Positions 44,617-53,980 are shown, counted from the stretch's first letter. The stretch: 64,000 bases of DNA from Chloroflexota bacterium (GCA_026710655.1 JAPOQN010000013.1:1-64000), one strand, 5' to 3'. Made by a program: numbers and translations. The notes: generated by a model from the sequence alone, not told the origin.

Positions 44617-46545
44617 CTACGTGCCGATGACGCCCCCATCGAGCTTGCGCGTGACGATGACGCTTGGCCGGGGGAAGTCGCCGTCGGGCCAGGTGCTGGT
44701 GGGCTCATCGAGGCCGCCCCGCTCGCCCGGGTGCTGGATGGCGAGGAAGAGAGCCGTGTCGTCCGGCGTGAACTCCGGCCCCGTCACCTCGCCCCCGGGC
44801 ACGCCCGTCATGAAGCGCCGCAGGCGTCCCCGCTCCGGGCCCGCCGTGGGGATGACGTAGGTGGCGTCCGCCGCCTCCAGCGCGCGAGGCTGCCCGTCGG
44901 TCGTCACCCAGAGGTTGCCGGCGCGGTCGAAGGCGATGTTGTCGGGCGTCGCGATCGAGTCCAGTTCGCCCTGCTCGAAGCCCGCGAAGTAGGTGCCGTG
45001 CTCCTCGTTCGCGGGGTCGCCGCAGAGGATGAAGATGTCCCACGTGAACGTCGTCGCAGCCGCGTCGCCACCGTTCTCCGTGAGCTCGAGGATGTGCCCG
45101 TAGGTGTTGGGGCCGCGCGGGTTGGGGCCGTCGACCTGCTCCTCCGTGCGGCGCGTGTTGTTCGTCATGACGGCGTAGACCCGCCGGTTGACGGGGTTCA
45201 CCTCGATGTCCTCGGGGCGGTCCATTGGCGTCGCGCCCACGAGGTCGGCCGCTTCGCGCGTGAACACGCAGATATCGGCCAGGGACCAGCCCGCCAGCGG
45301 GCCGTCCGGGACGAGCGGGATCCACTCGCCTGCGCCCGAGTCGTCGAACTTCGCCACGTAGAGCGTGCCCGCTTCGAGCAGATTCAGGTTCTCCGCGCGG
45401 TTGTACGGGTTGAAAGCGTTGCGGCTGACGAACTTGTACATGTAGTCGAAGCGCTGGTCGTCACCCGAGTAGACGACGACGCGGTTGTCGTCCGAGAGCG
45501 TCGTGTTCGCGGCCTCGTGCTTGAAGCGCCCCAGCGCCGTGTGCTTGCGAGGCGTCGAGGTCGGGTCGTACGGGTCGATCTCGACGACGTAGCCGTGGCG
45601 GTTGATCTCGTTCGGCTCCTGCGCCAGGTCGAAGCGCCGCTCGAAGCGTTCCCACTTGCGGAAGCTCTCGCCGCCCGGAGCGCCGTAGCGCGCGTTGCGC
45701 GCCTGCGCTGTCTCCTCGACGGCGTCGTTGTTGGCGAAGTACTGGTGGAAGTTCTCCTCGCACGTGAGGATGGTGCCCCACGGCGTCTTGCCGCCACCGC
45801 AGTTGTTGAACATGCCGCGAATGTCCATGCCGGTCGGGTCGGCTGCGGTCTGCAGGTAGGCGCTGCCCGCCGCCGGACCGGTCGGGACGATCGGTGTCTC
45901 GCCGTGGATGCGGCGGTTGTAGTACGACTCGGGGTGGTAGTACCACGTCCCGTTGCCGCGCCGCGAGACGCGCACGACCGACATCCCGTGGTTCGCAATC
46001 TCGACCGCGACCTGCTCGGCCGTGGGGTTGTCGCTGTCGTACCCGGGGAACATGTCGCCGCCGGCCGTGTACTCGTGGTTGACGCTCAGGAGGCCGAAGC
46101 GGACCGAGCCCGGGTCGAGGGGCATGAACCCCACGTAGTCGCAGTTGAAGCCGAACTGCCTGCGGGCCGCCGCCGCCGTCTGGTTGTTCAGGTCGAAGGC
46201 GGGCGCGCCCGCCAGGACCGGGTCGCCCCAGCGGATGAGCACCTCGGCGGCGTAGCCGGAGGCGATGTTGACGGTGTCGTCGAGGTCGTGGGGGATGCTC
46301 TCGATGCCGACCGGGCCGCCGCCGCCGGCGCCGGCGTGGCCGGAGGCGCCGGCCACGTCCGCGAGCGAGGCGCCGCCGAAGAGGCGCGCGCCCAGCAGCG
46401 GGCTCGTGCTGAGCGCCACCAGGGGCGCGCCGATGGCGGCCGTCTTCAGGAGGCCGCGGCGGCTGAGGCGCCGGTTGAGGATGGAGGCGAACGGCTCGTT
46501 GCCCTCGCGGTGTGGCGCCGGCGCCTCGATGGAGTCGTTACTCAT
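44617..46545 (-). CDS. phoX: PhoX-family phosphatase, Tat-exported
   Basis: A 642-residue PhoX/DUF839 alkaline phosphatase, which releases phosphate from phosphomonoesters outside the cell with Fe and Ca cofactors. The N-terminus has a Tat signal: LSRRGLLKTAAIG (Arg29-Arg30), followed by a hydrophobic stretch. Typical segments are FNCDYVGFMPLD, LLSVNHEYTAGGDMFPGYD, FNNCGGGKTPWGTILTCEEN, EDIEVNPVNRRVYAVMTNNT and FDRAGNLWVTTDGQP. A PHO-box-like repeat array lies 95 bases upstream of the start, consistent with induction by phosphate starvation. Confidence 0.93.
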   Translation of the reverse strand: MSNDSIEAPAPHREGNEPFASILNRRLSRRGLLKTAAIGAPLVALSTSPLLGARLFGGASLADVAGASGHAGAGGGGPVGIESIPHDLDDTVNIASGYAAEVLIRWGDPVLAGAPAFDLNNQTAAAARRQFGFNCDYVGFMPLDPGSVRFGLLSVNHEYTAGGDMFPGYDSDNPTAEQVAVEIANHGMSVVRVSRRGNGTWYYHPESYYNRRIHGETPIVPTGPAAGSAYLQTAADPTGMDIRGMFNNCGGGKTPWGTILTCEENFHQYFANNDAVEETAQARNARYGAPGGESFRKWERFERRFDLAQEPNEINRHGYVVEIDPYDPTSTPRKHTALGRFKHEAANTTLSDDNRVVVYSGDDQRFDYMYKFVSRNAFNPYNRAENLNLLEAGTLYVAKFDDSGAGEWIPLVPDGPLAGWSLADICVFTREAADLVGATPMDRPEDIEVNPVNRRVYAVMTNNTRRTEEQVDGPNPRGPNTYGHILELTENGGDAAATTFTWDIFILCGDPANEEHGTYFAGFEQGELDSIATPDNIAFDRAGNLWVTTDGQPRALEAADATYVIPTAGPERGRLRRFMTGVPGGEVTGPEFTPDDTALFLAIQHPGERGGLDEPTSTWPDGDFPRPSVIVTRKLDGGVIGT

Positions 46546-46639
46546 GTGGGTCGTTTCTTCCTTCCCTCGGGTTGTCGCCGCGCCAGGCTTTCGGGAGCCC
46601 GCACGCGGTCACGAGGGAGGCTATCGACCCGCCTGCCGC

Positions 46640-46717
46640 GAAGGTTTAACCGACGCCGAACAGTCGCTTAACGGTTGGTTGCCGTCCCGTGAACGGCGGT
46701 TTAAGGAAGGTCTGAAC
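46640..46717 (-). promoter_or_regulatory. PHO-box-like array of 11-base repeats before phoX
   Basis: On the minus strand consecutive 11-base units read GTTCACGGGAC, GGCAACCAACC, GTTAAGCGACT, GTTCGGCGTCG and GTTAAACCTTC (46694 down to 46640); four of five begin GTT(C/A). Two further, weaker units (TTCAG, CTTAAACC) precede them. The 11-base spacing and GTTMAMC-like heads match the PhoP boxes of actinobacteria (GTTCACC plus 4). A -10-like GATAGC follows the last unit. This fits PhoP/PhoB activation of phoX. Confidence 0.65.
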
Positions 46718-46812
46718 AACTCACCAACGTGCCTTGGCAGATGCGATCATGGGGGCCGACCGGGAGGGGGGGCCGACCTGCACCGCCTCGCGCTGCGCCG
46801 AGCCGCCCGCCG

Positions 46813-47976
46813 CTACTCGTCCGCGCAGTAGTCGACGGGTTCCATCTCCCACCACGCGTCCGGCAGACGAACGGTGATCCCCTCAATGTTTCCGCCCTGC
46901 ACGCCTATGTAGCTAGCATGGCTCCGGGACGCCGTGAAGCCGATGTCCTCCTCGTACCACCCGATCAGGGTGCAGGCGCCCGTCGGCGGCGGGTAGATGC
47001 CGATGGTGTACCACCCCTCTGCCGGAACGGCGATGACGAAACCTCCGTCGGCCACGGACAGGCTGTAGGTGCTGTACGCGCCGCCGCCCGAAATGGCCAC
47101 AAGGGCGATCCGTCGCAGGCCATCCCCACGCGGCCCCACCACGGAGCCGCTGATGGTGTAGACGGGCGGCTGGTTTTCGGCGCGATAGAGCTCGAACTCC
47201 TCGTAGAACTCCTCCACGTCGATGCCGAACACGCTGCTGAAGGCCTCCCTCCACGGCATGCCTGTCGAGATGGTCCGGTAGTAGTCAAGCAGGGCGCCTT
47301 CCCCTGCCCGCTGGACAAGCAGCTCCACCGCCAGGAATCCGAGGACGTAGTTCTCCGCGAATATCTGGTCGCCCGTCGCCTCGAGCGTGCCCGCCCACGA
47401 GGCCGCGAAGAACGCGTTCTCGTCCCGCAGCTCCTGGTACGTTCGGGGCCCCACCTCCCCCCGGTAGAGGGCCTCCGCGTAGTCCGCCATGCCCTCCAGG
47501 AGCCAGCGCGGCCCCCTGGCGCGGCCGAACTCCTCAAGGTCGTCACCGAACCCCGCCAGGTGAATCTGCAGGAGGTGGAAGTACTCGTGGTCGAGAACGA
47601 GGGAACCGTCGGCACGGCATTGACTGTCGATAAGGAAGATCGCGGAACCCCATCCGGCGAAACACGTGCCTCCGGCCAGGCGGAACCCCGTAACTTCCTG
47701 GAAGACGCTCCCGAGCGTACCGCTCTCGTTCACGAGGTAGACCGTGACATGGGGCACGCTGACACCGAAGCGGGCGTCGAAGAAGGTGATGATGCGGGCC
47801 ATCTGGGCGTGGACTTCCTCCGCCACACCCTCGTTGAGGCCGTCGTAGAGCACGACCGCTGCCTCCACCGTCCTTCCCGAGTCCAGGTGAACCGTGTGTG
47901 CGCTCGCCTCGCCCTTCGGCCCGCCACAGGCGCTCAGTGCAAGCGCGACCAGTCCGACCCGGAGGGCCGCAGTCAT
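46813..47976 (-). CDS. Lipoprotein with HExxH peptidase-type motif
   Basis: A 387-residue protein from ATG 47976 (an upstream frame to 48078 lacks a signal). Signal: ALRVGLVALALSACGG with lipobox Cys. The middle has the zinc motif VLDHEYFHLLQIH and, about 30 residues later, WLLEGMADYAEAL, giving H-E-x-x-H plus a downstream Glu as in gluzincin-like MA peptidases. The C-terminal 120 residues are a beta-rich carboxypeptidase-regulatory-like domain (YTISGSVVGPRGDGLRRIAL). It is probably a surface metallopeptidase; activity is not proven. Confidence 0.78.
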   Translation of the reverse strand: MTAALRVGLVALALSACGGPKGEASAHTVHLDSGRTVEAAVVLYDGLNEGVAEEVHAQMARIITFFDARFGVSVPHVTVYLVNESGTLGSVFQEVTGFRLAGGTCFAGWGSAIFLIDSQCRADGSLVLDHEYFHLLQIHLAGFGDDLEEFGRARGPRWLLEGMADYAEALYRGEVGPRTYQELRDENAFFAASWAGTLEATGDQIFAENYVLGFLAVELLVQRAGEGALLDYYRTISTGMPWREAFSSVFGIDVEEFYEEFELYRAENQPPVYTISGSVVGPRGDGLRRIALVAISGGGAYSTYSLSVADGGFVIAVPAEGWYTIGIYPPPTGACTLIGWYEEDIGFTASRSHASYIGVQGGNIEGITVRLPDAWWEMEPVDYCADE

Positions 47977-48098
47977 CCAGGAGCGCCGGGCCCGAGTCAC
48001 GAGCCAAGCATAGGGGGCGACGGACTGGCGAGGCGGTACACCGTTTGGAGGCCGATCCACCCCGCCTGCCGCCACCATTCACGGTAGCGCACAACGAA

Positions 48099-48122
48099 GC
48101 GGGGCGCCCGAAGGCGCCCCGC
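48099..48122 (-). terminator. Hairpin terminator after the D-aminoacylase-like gene
   Basis: A perfect 10-bp stem GCGGGGCGCC / GGCGCCCCGC; on the minus strand the loop is UUCG closed by C-G. It starts 29 bases after the stop at 48151 and is followed by TTCGTTGTG. A strong intrinsic terminator. Confidence 0.8.
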
Positions 48123-48150
48123 GTTGGTGCGTTGCCGCTGACGTTTCGCG

Positions 48151-49851
48151 CTAGGCCGTGCCGTGACGCAGGAGCTTGCCGCTCGTTGCGCCCGTGCACT
48201 CGCCGTCCACGAACGTCTCCTCGCCGTTGACCATGATGTGGCGGTAGCCCTCCGGCTTCCGGATGAGGCGCCACGCGCCCGCCGGATAGTCGTACGCCTT
48301 CTCCGTCACGCCCATGTCGAGGTTTTCGTAGTCGTAGACCACGATGTCGGCGGGAGCGCCCTCGCGGATGGTGCCGCGGTCGCGGAAGCCCGCCGCCAAT
48401 GCCGGGTAGGCGCTGAGACGCCAGTGCGCCTCCTCCAGGTCCATCATCTCGTGGTCGCGGACCAGCAGGGAGAGGTACTCGGTCGGGTACCGGCCCAGCG
48501 TGATGAACTTCGTGTGCGCGCCGCCGTCGGAGACGCCCGGCAGCGCGAACGCCGAGGTCGCCATGTTCTTCATGGCCTCGATGTCCATCTTCTGCGGAGC
48601 CGTTACGAAGAGCGCCTTCATGTCGTCCTCGAGCGCGATGTCGAGCATCGCATCGATGACGTGCACGCCGCGCTCCTTCGCGATCTCGCCGCAGGTCCAG
48701 CCCGTGTACTTGTCCAGCTCGGGCTTGTGCAGCTCGCCCACGGTCAGGTCGTTGAAGTCGAAGACGACGCCCGCGCCGCCTCCCGACCAGTCGCTCTGCT
48801 CCTCCTTGATCGCCTGGCGGAGGGCGGGATTGGCCATCTTCGCGGCGCGCTCCTCGACCGTGCCGAGGGTCATCTCGCGCCACGCCGGGCTGGTGTCGAA
48901 CAGGTTCCATTCCTCGAAGGTGAACTGGAAGTTGTTCTCCGCTGTCAGCGCCTGCCCGAAGATGCGCGTGCCACGGGCGTTGCATTCGTCCAGCCACTTC
49001 ATGGCCTGGTCGTACCCCGGCATCGCGATGCCGTGCTGGTCCGTGAAGACCGCGAGCACGTTCCAGATGACTGGCCGGCCGCTCTCGTCGGCCAGCTTCT
49101 CGGTCAGGTCCTGGCTCGCGCCGATGCACTGGATGAAGCCGCGGCCCACGTCGCGCAGCACGCGGGCGAAGGACAGCAGGTCGCCCTCGGTCATCAGGTT
49201 CGTGATCATGAGCGTGCCGTCGTAGTCACGCTGCACGTCGTTCTCGCCCATCTGCGCCGACCAGCCGCAGCCGCCGGCCTCGAGGCCTTCCTTCATCAGG
49301 CGGTGCATCTCCGCCATCTCGGTCTCGTTCGCCGGACGGCTCTTGGCCGCCTCCAGGCCCATCACGTAGGCCATCAGCGGGTTGAGGGGCATGTAGCTCA
49401 GGATGTTCACGCCCTTGGGCGTGCGGTCGAGGCTGTTGAGGAACTCGGGGTAGGTCTCCCAGTCCCAGGGCATGCCCTCCTGCATCGACTCCAGCGGCAC
49501 CGCCTCGTTGCGCGACATCGTCAGCATGGCGCGCTCCTGGTCCTCCGGCTTGCAGGGCGCGAACCCGAAGCCGCAGTTCCCGATGGCGACCGACGTAACG
49601 CCGTGCCAGCCCGAGATCGTGCACCACGGGTCCCAGAACACCTGCGAGTCGTAGTGCGTGTGCAGGTCGACGAAGCCGGGGGCCACGTTCAGGCCGCTGG
49701 CGTCGATCACCTTCGCGCTGCTCGAGCTGTGAATCTTGCCGCCGATCGAGGCGATGACACCGTCCTTGATGCCGATGTCGCCGCTGAATCGCGGTGTCCG
49801 CTGACCATCGAAGATGGTTCCGCCCTTGATGACGGTATCGAATTCAGGCAT
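48151..49851 (-). CDS. N-acyl-D-amino-acid deacylase-like amidohydrolase
   Basis: A 566-residue amidohydrolase of the D-aminoacylase group. Metal-site pieces: PGFVDLHTHYDSQVFWDP (HxH), a Cys-rich NCGFGFAPCKPED loop typical of D-aminoacylases, and LPGVSDGGAHTKFI with the late Asp and His. The C-terminus has the standard EGAPADIVVYDYENL and YRHIMVNGEETFVDG. It hydrolyses amide bonds, with substrate unknown. It is monocistronic, divergent from the next amidohydrolase. Confidence 0.9.
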   Translation of the reverse strand: MPEFDTVIKGGTIFDGQRTPRFSGDIGIKDGVIASIGGKIHSSSSAKVIDASGLNVAPGFVDLHTHYDSQVFWDPWCTISGWHGVTSVAIGNCGFGFAPCKPEDQERAMLTMSRNEAVPLESMQEGMPWDWETYPEFLNSLDRTPKGVNILSYMPLNPLMAYVMGLEAAKSRPANETEMAEMHRLMKEGLEAGGCGWSAQMGENDVQRDYDGTLMITNLMTEGDLLSFARVLRDVGRGFIQCIGASQDLTEKLADESGRPVIWNVLAVFTDQHGIAMPGYDQAMKWLDECNARGTRIFGQALTAENNFQFTFEEWNLFDTSPAWREMTLGTVEERAAKMANPALRQAIKEEQSDWSGGGAGVVFDFNDLTVGELHKPELDKYTGWTCGEIAKERGVHVIDAMLDIALEDDMKALFVTAPQKMDIEAMKNMATSAFALPGVSDGGAHTKFITLGRYPTEYLSLLVRDHEMMDLEEAHWRLSAYPALAAGFRDRGTIREGAPADIVVYDYENLDMGVTEKAYDYPAGAWRLIRKPEGYRHIMVNGEETFVDGECTGATSGKLLRHGTA

Positions 49852-50013
49852 GCGTTGTTCTCCCGGTTGTGTTGCTCGTTGGGCTCAGTGTACGCGCGGC
49901 CGCAAGCGCGCGGCAGCGCCGAAACGTGAGGGTACCGCATCCCCCGGCGCGGTGGCGAGCGCCCTCCCCGGGGAATATCCTTCCCCCAGAGCTTCCCTGC
50001 CCCGGAGCGCGCC

Positions 50014-51132
50014 ATGACCACGATCGATATTCCCCCCATCGCCTGGCCCGTCGACCGCGACATCCCCGACCTCGACTGGCAGCCACCCGCCGGCACCCGC
50101 GTCATCTCCGCCGACGACCACTGGCTCGAACCCCCCGACCTCTTCGTCGACCGTATGCCCGCGAAGTACCGCGACGTCGCCCCCAGGGTCTGGCGCGACG
50201 AAACCGGCACCCATCTCGTCTGCGAAGACCGCAACCTCGACTCCGTCGGCCAGAACCTGCTCCTTACGCAGGGACGCCCCGGCATGGGCGACATCGAGCA
50301 GCGCGTCCCCGACATGGACGCCGAGGGGCTCGACGCCGGCCTCATCTTCGCGCAGGTCTCCATGGCCCTCTTCTCGCTCGAGGACGAGGAGCTCATGATC
50401 GCCGCCTACGACGCCTACAACGAGGGCCTCGCCGAGTTCTGCGCGGGCATGCCCGGACGCCTCTACGGCGTCGGCATCCTCCCCACCATCTACAGCCCCG
50501 AGCGCACCGCCGACTACATCCAGAAGCTGAAGTCGTGGGGCTACGTGGCCATGCAGATCCCTTCCTACCCCCGCGCCGAGCGCGTCTGGTACAACGGCTC
50601 CAGGTGGGACGTCATGTGGGACGCCATCGAGGCGAGCGGCATCCCCCTCTCCTTCCACATCGGCGAGAACCCCAACTACCGCGGACGGGGCGCCCTCGGC
50701 ACCTACCTGACCACCGGCTTCCAGCCCTTCCGCCGCCTCTGGTCGCTGCTCACCTTCTCCGGGACGCTGGAGCGCCACCCCGAGATGAACGTGATCTTCA
50801 CCGAGGGCGGCATCTCCTGGGTGCCCTCCGCGCTCTACGACGCCGACAAGACCTACCGCCAGTTCGAGAGCGAGATGAAGCCCCAGCTCGCCGAGATGCC
50901 CAGCTACTACTGGCACCGCCAGTGCTACGCCACCTTCATGGACGACCCCACCGGCATCAAGATCCTCGACGACATCGGTCCCGAGCACGCCCTCTGGTCG
51001 GCCGACTACCCCCACCCCGAGAGCACCCTTGGCGAGTCTCGCGGCCTCGTAAAGTCCTTCTTCGACGCCCTCCCCGAAGACCAGGCGAAGCTGGTCGTAG
51101 GCGGCAACGCCGCAAGGCTCTGGGGTATCTAG
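50014..51132 (+). CDS. Amidohydrolase-2 family protein
   Basis: A 372-residue metal-dependent hydrolase of the COG2159/amidohydrolase-2 type, which includes decarboxylases such as ACMSD. It shows VISADDHWLEPPDLFVDRMP (here D-D-H in place of H-x-H), DMDAEGLDAGLIF, YNEGLAEFCAGMPGRLYGVG, SFHIGENPNY (His), and LWSADYPHPEST with the late Asp. It may be a decarboxylase or hydrolase in aromatic degradation, in keeping with the oxygenases upstream. Divergent from 49851. Confidence 0.87.
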   Translation: MTTIDIPPIAWPVDRDIPDLDWQPPAGTRVISADDHWLEPPDLFVDRMPAKYRDVAPRVWRDETGTHLVCEDRNLDSVGQNLLLTQGRPGMGDIEQRVPDMDAEGLDAGLIFAQVSMALFSLEDEELMIAAYDAYNEGLAEFCAGMPGRLYGVGILPTIYSPERTADYIQKLKSWGYVAMQIPSYPRAERVWYNGSRWDVMWDAIEASGIPLSFHIGENPNYRGRGALGTYLTTGFQPFRRLWSLLTFSGTLERHPEMNVIFTEGGISWVPSALYDADKTYRQFESEMKPQLAEMPSYYWHRQCYATFMDDPTGIKILDDIGPEHALWSADYPHPESTLGESRGLVKSFFDALPEDQAKLVVGGNAARLWGI

Positions 51133-51186
51133 GGGTAGGGGTCGAGTCTTGGTACGCCATGTTGCCCCACGGAGGATAGTGGCGAC

Positions 51187-51816
51187 TTGAACGCGATCGA
51201 CATGGCCACGCTCGGCCTGCTATCCCTTGCCGTGTTTCTTCAGGTCTTGGCCGGACTGGTACCAATTCTCTACGAAGACCTGAATCCCGCGAAGGAAGTG
51301 CCGGAAGAAGCAGAAGCCGTCCTCAACGTCCCCAAATCAACGGCCCTTGTCATCCTCATCAGGAGGAGTGACGCTGGGGACTACTCCTTTGAAGAAGGCT
51401 TGGTAGAAGCGTTAGCCGAGGGTGATGATGTACACCCGGTACTCCTTTCATCCCCGTTACTCCCCTCCCTGCTTTACGAACCTTCCGCCAATCCTGGTTT
51501 ACTTTGGGCCAATCATGGAATGTTTCACAAGTGGTACACGCGCGAAGCCCAAGTTGTAAATGTTGGGGACGTTCACACTCTTCGCTTCGATAGGGAAGGC
51601 CAAATGGTCGACAGGGATTCTGAACTAGTTCAAGGGATTGATGCGCTTCCTTATAAAGATGTTGTTGTCTATTGTTCACTGCCGCGCCTCTTCGGACGCC
51701 AAGACTGGGAACTTGCTGCATACCGAACGATCTGGCAACGTTCGTCTCTACTGCTTGTGGGCGTCGCGGCGCTCGTCCGATTCGCCTACGGCGAGCCCAT
51801 CCTCCGCCTCTTCTAG
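51187..51816 (+). CDS. Hypothetical membrane-anchored protein with atypical base composition
   Basis: A 209-residue protein starting TTG 51187, with GGAGG about 10 bases upstream. One N-terminal helix (MATLGLLSLAVFLQVLAGLV), a soluble part with ALVILIRRSDAGDYSFEEGL and YKDVVVYCSLPRLFGRQDWE, and a hydrophobic end (RSSLLLVGVAALVRFAYG). No family recognised. Codons are clearly less GC-rich than in the neighbours (many third-position T and A), suggesting recent arrival. It overlaps the convergent M20 gene by 4 bases. Confidence 0.65.
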   Translation: MNAIDMATLGLLSLAVFLQVLAGLVPILYEDLNPAKEVPEEAEAVLNVPKSTALVILIRRSDAGDYSFEEGLVEALAEGDDVHPVLLSSPLLPSLLYEPSANPGLLWANHGMFHKWYTREAQVVNVGDVHTLRFDREGQMVDRDSELVQGIDALPYKDVVVYCSLPRLFGRQDWELAAYRTIWQRSSLLLVGVAALVRFAYGEPILRLF

Positions 51817-53009
51817 CCCCCCAGCTCCGCCAGCGACCCCTCCAGGAGCCGCATCCCGAACTCCATCCCCAGGGGGATGGCCCGCTCGTCGATGATGAAG
51901 CCCGGGTCGTGGTGGCGTCCGGCGGCGCCGTTGACCTCGTTGCGCGCCCCCAGCCAGAAGTAGCAGCCCGGACGCTCCTCCAGGAAATACGCCATGTCCT
52001 CCGCCCCCATCCCTCGCGACACCCGCGCCTCCACGCCGAAGTAGCGCTCCCCCTCCGCCGCCACGAACGCCGTCACCGCTTCGTCGTTCACCAGCGGCGG
52101 ACAGCTCGTGTTGTGCCTGATCTCGGCCGTCGCGCCGAAGGCCGCGCAGACGCCGCTCACCACTTCCTCCACCTTCGACACCATGCGCGCCCGCACGCGG
52201 TCGTTATAGGTGCGAATCGTGCCCCGCAGCTCCGCCGACTCCGCGATCACGTTCCCGCGGAAGCCCGCCTCCAGCTTCCCGATGGTCAGGACGGCCGTCT
52301 CCAGAGGGGGGAGGGAGCGGCTCACGACCGTCTGCAGGGCCGTGATGACGTGTGCCGCCACCACCACCGCGTCGACCGACTGGTGCGGCGAGGCGGCGTG
52401 CCCGCCCCGGCCCGTGATCGTGATGCGCAGGCTCGTGGGCGAGGCGAAGAAGGGCCCCGGCGCCACGTTGATCTCGCCGACCGGCACGTCGGCGCTGATG
52501 TGCAGCCCGAGGCAGCGGTCGACGTTCGGTTTCTTCAGGATGCCTTCCTGGATGCAGAGGGCGGCGCCGCCGGAGGCCTCCTCCGCCGGCTGGAAGACGA
52601 AGCGGATGCTCCCCGCCAGCGACTCCCGCGCCTCCGATGCCAGTTGCGCCAGGCCCAGGCCAATGGCCGCGTGCGTGTCGTGACCGCAGGCGTGCATCAC
52701 GCCCTCGTTCTCCGAGGCGAAGGGCAGACCCGACTTCTCCGGCACGGGCAGCGCGTCGATGTCGGCCCGCCAGAGTACGCACGGTCCCTTGCGGCCGCCC
52801 TTCACGAGCGCCGTCGCGCCCGTGTTCGCGATGGGCCGCACGTCCTCGACGTCGAGCTTTCCCAGCTCGTCGAGGATGACGCGCTGCGTACGCTCCTCCT
52901 TCCAGGAGAGCTCGGGGTGCTGGTGCAGGTCGCGACGCACCGCGATCACGTCGTCGGTGATGCGGTCGACCTCCGGGCGCACGGGCGGGAGTTTCCCTCG
53001 TCGGCTCAC
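51813..53009 (-). CDS. M20-family amidohydrolase (hippurate hydrolase-like)
   Basis: A 398-residue M20D peptidase/amidohydrolase. Seen: RRDLHQHPELSWKEERTQ, LWRADIDALPVPE, HACGHDTHAAIGL, VFQPAEEASGGA, GLHISADVPVGEI, GRGGHAASPHQSVDAV and GAEDMAYFLEERPGCYFWLG, giving the full two-metal ligand set and the dimer-contact His. It removes acyl groups from amino acids or related compounds. GTG 53009 is chosen because it overlaps the YkgJ-type stop in GTGA. Confidence 0.93.
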   Translation of the reverse strand: MSRRGKLPPVRPEVDRITDDVIAVRRDLHQHPELSWKEERTQRVILDELGKLDVEDVRPIANTGATALVKGGRKGPCVLWRADIDALPVPEKSGLPFASENEGVMHACGHDTHAAIGLGLAQLASEARESLAGSIRFVFQPAEEASGGAALCIQEGILKKPNVDRCLGLHISADVPVGEINVAPGPFFASPTSLRITITGRGGHAASPHQSVDAVVVAAHVITALQTVVSRSLPPLETAVLTIGKLEAGFRGNVIAESAELRGTIRTYNDRVRARMVSKVEEVVSGVCAAFGATAEIRHNTSCPPLVNDEAVTAFVAAEGERYFGVEARVSRGMGAEDMAYFLEERPGCYFWLGARNEVNGAAGRHHDPGFIIDERAIPLGMEFGMRLLEGSLAELGG

Positions 53010-53614
53010 GGCGGCGAGCTTACCACCTCGCCCGTTCCCCCCACCGAGCGCGCGTACGTCTCCCGCAGCAGCGCCGCCCACCCCTCCGCCGTCGAGGGCG
53101 GCCCCGTGAATCCCGGGCACTGGTCGTGCCGCAGCAGAAGCGGCAGCGCTCCATCCACCGCCCGCCCCTCGACCACCGCCTCCACCGCCCGCCGCCCCGC
53201 CTCGCCCGAGGGCTGCGCCGGCCTCCCGCTCGCCGCGTCGACGAACACCACCTGGTGCGGGTACGAACGGCAGGCGTCGGGGCGGGCCTCGTACTGCTCG
53301 CAGGCCAGTTCGGCGTCCAGGAAGACGCAGTGCCCCTCGCGGCGCCCCAGCACGAACGGCGTCACCAGCGGGAGCGCGATCGGCTCGCCGTCCTCGCTCT
53401 CCAGGAAGCGCGAGGCGGGCAGGCCGGTGGACTCGCGCAGGCGCTCCGCCTCCCCCTCACCGAGCGCGACGTTGAAGGCGCGGCAGCAGTAGGCGTCGCA
53501 CTCGTGCGGCTGGCAGATGAAGCTCGGCTCGCCCGGCAGCACCAGCCGGTAGCTCCCGTAGTGCTCCCGGATACGGTCCCAGGCGGACTCCAGCGCGGCG
53601 GTGCGGATCGCCAT
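53006..53614 (-). CDS. YkgJ-family cysteine cluster protein
   Basis: A 202-residue protein of the zinc/iron-chelating YkgJ family (CxxxCxxxCC type). Seen: FICQPHECDAYCCRAF, the acidic linker, then HCVFLDAELACEQYEARPDA, CRSYPHQVVF, and a late HDQCPGF. The Cys spacing is right for the family; it is thought to bind Zn or Fe, and its role is unknown. It is coupled to the M20 gene by a 4-base overlap. Confidence 0.88.
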   Translation of the reverse strand: MAIRTAALESAWDRIREHYGSYRLVLPGEPSFICQPHECDAYCCRAFNVALGEGEAERLRESTGLPASRFLESEDGEPIALPLVTPFVLGRREGHCVFLDAELACEQYEARPDACRSYPHQVVFVDAASGRPAQPSGEAGRRAVEAVVEGRAVDGALPLLLRHDQCPGFTGPPSTAEGWAALLRETYARSVGGTGEVVSSPP

Positions 53615-53671
53615 CGCGACAGCGTACGCCGCGCCGTGGTCGTCCGTGCGCTCAGGAGGGAGGAGAACCTG

Positions 53672-53980
53672 TCAGGCGGCCAGGGGCAGTTCCTCGACGG
53701 ACGGGTTGTGAGGCGCTGACCGCTGCTGCTGGGGCGGCGCGCCGATCTCGAAGCTCAAGCCGCGCGCGTCCATGAACTCCGCCAGCGCGACGAGGCCTTC
53801 CTTCTTCACCCGCCTGACGAGCAGGATGTGGGCCTGACCGTTTCTGGTCTCGGCTTCGTCCCGCGTCTTGCCCGAGGTGACGATGCCGGTCTCCAGCGCC
53901 TTCGTGGTCCAGTGGTCCTCGTGCTCCACGCTTCGAACGGTCACTGTGAAGTGGACGGTCGCTTCGAAACCCTTGCCCAT
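53672..53980 (-). CDS. Small protein, paralogue of 6089-6400
   Basis: A 102-residue protein: MGKGFEATVHFTVTVRSVEH, HWTTKALETGIVTSGKTRDE, AHILLVRRVKKEGLVALAEF, and an end PSVEELPLAA. It aligns with the protein at 6089 from end to end with only small gaps. Here it has no small partner gene after it. The 402-base region upstream (to leuA) holds its promoter element and several hairpins but no other gene. Confidence 0.75.
   Translation of the reverse strand: MGKGFEATVHFTVTVRSVEHEDHWTTKALETGIVTSGKTRDEAETRNGQAHILLVRRVKKEGLVALAEFMDARGLSFEIGAPPQQQRSAPHNPSVEELPLAA

Noticed and set aside
44347-46671. Very long plus-strand open frame opposite phoX
   Set aside because: Shadow of phoX; the amino-acid content is the Val/Arg/Asp-rich pattern typical of such shadows.
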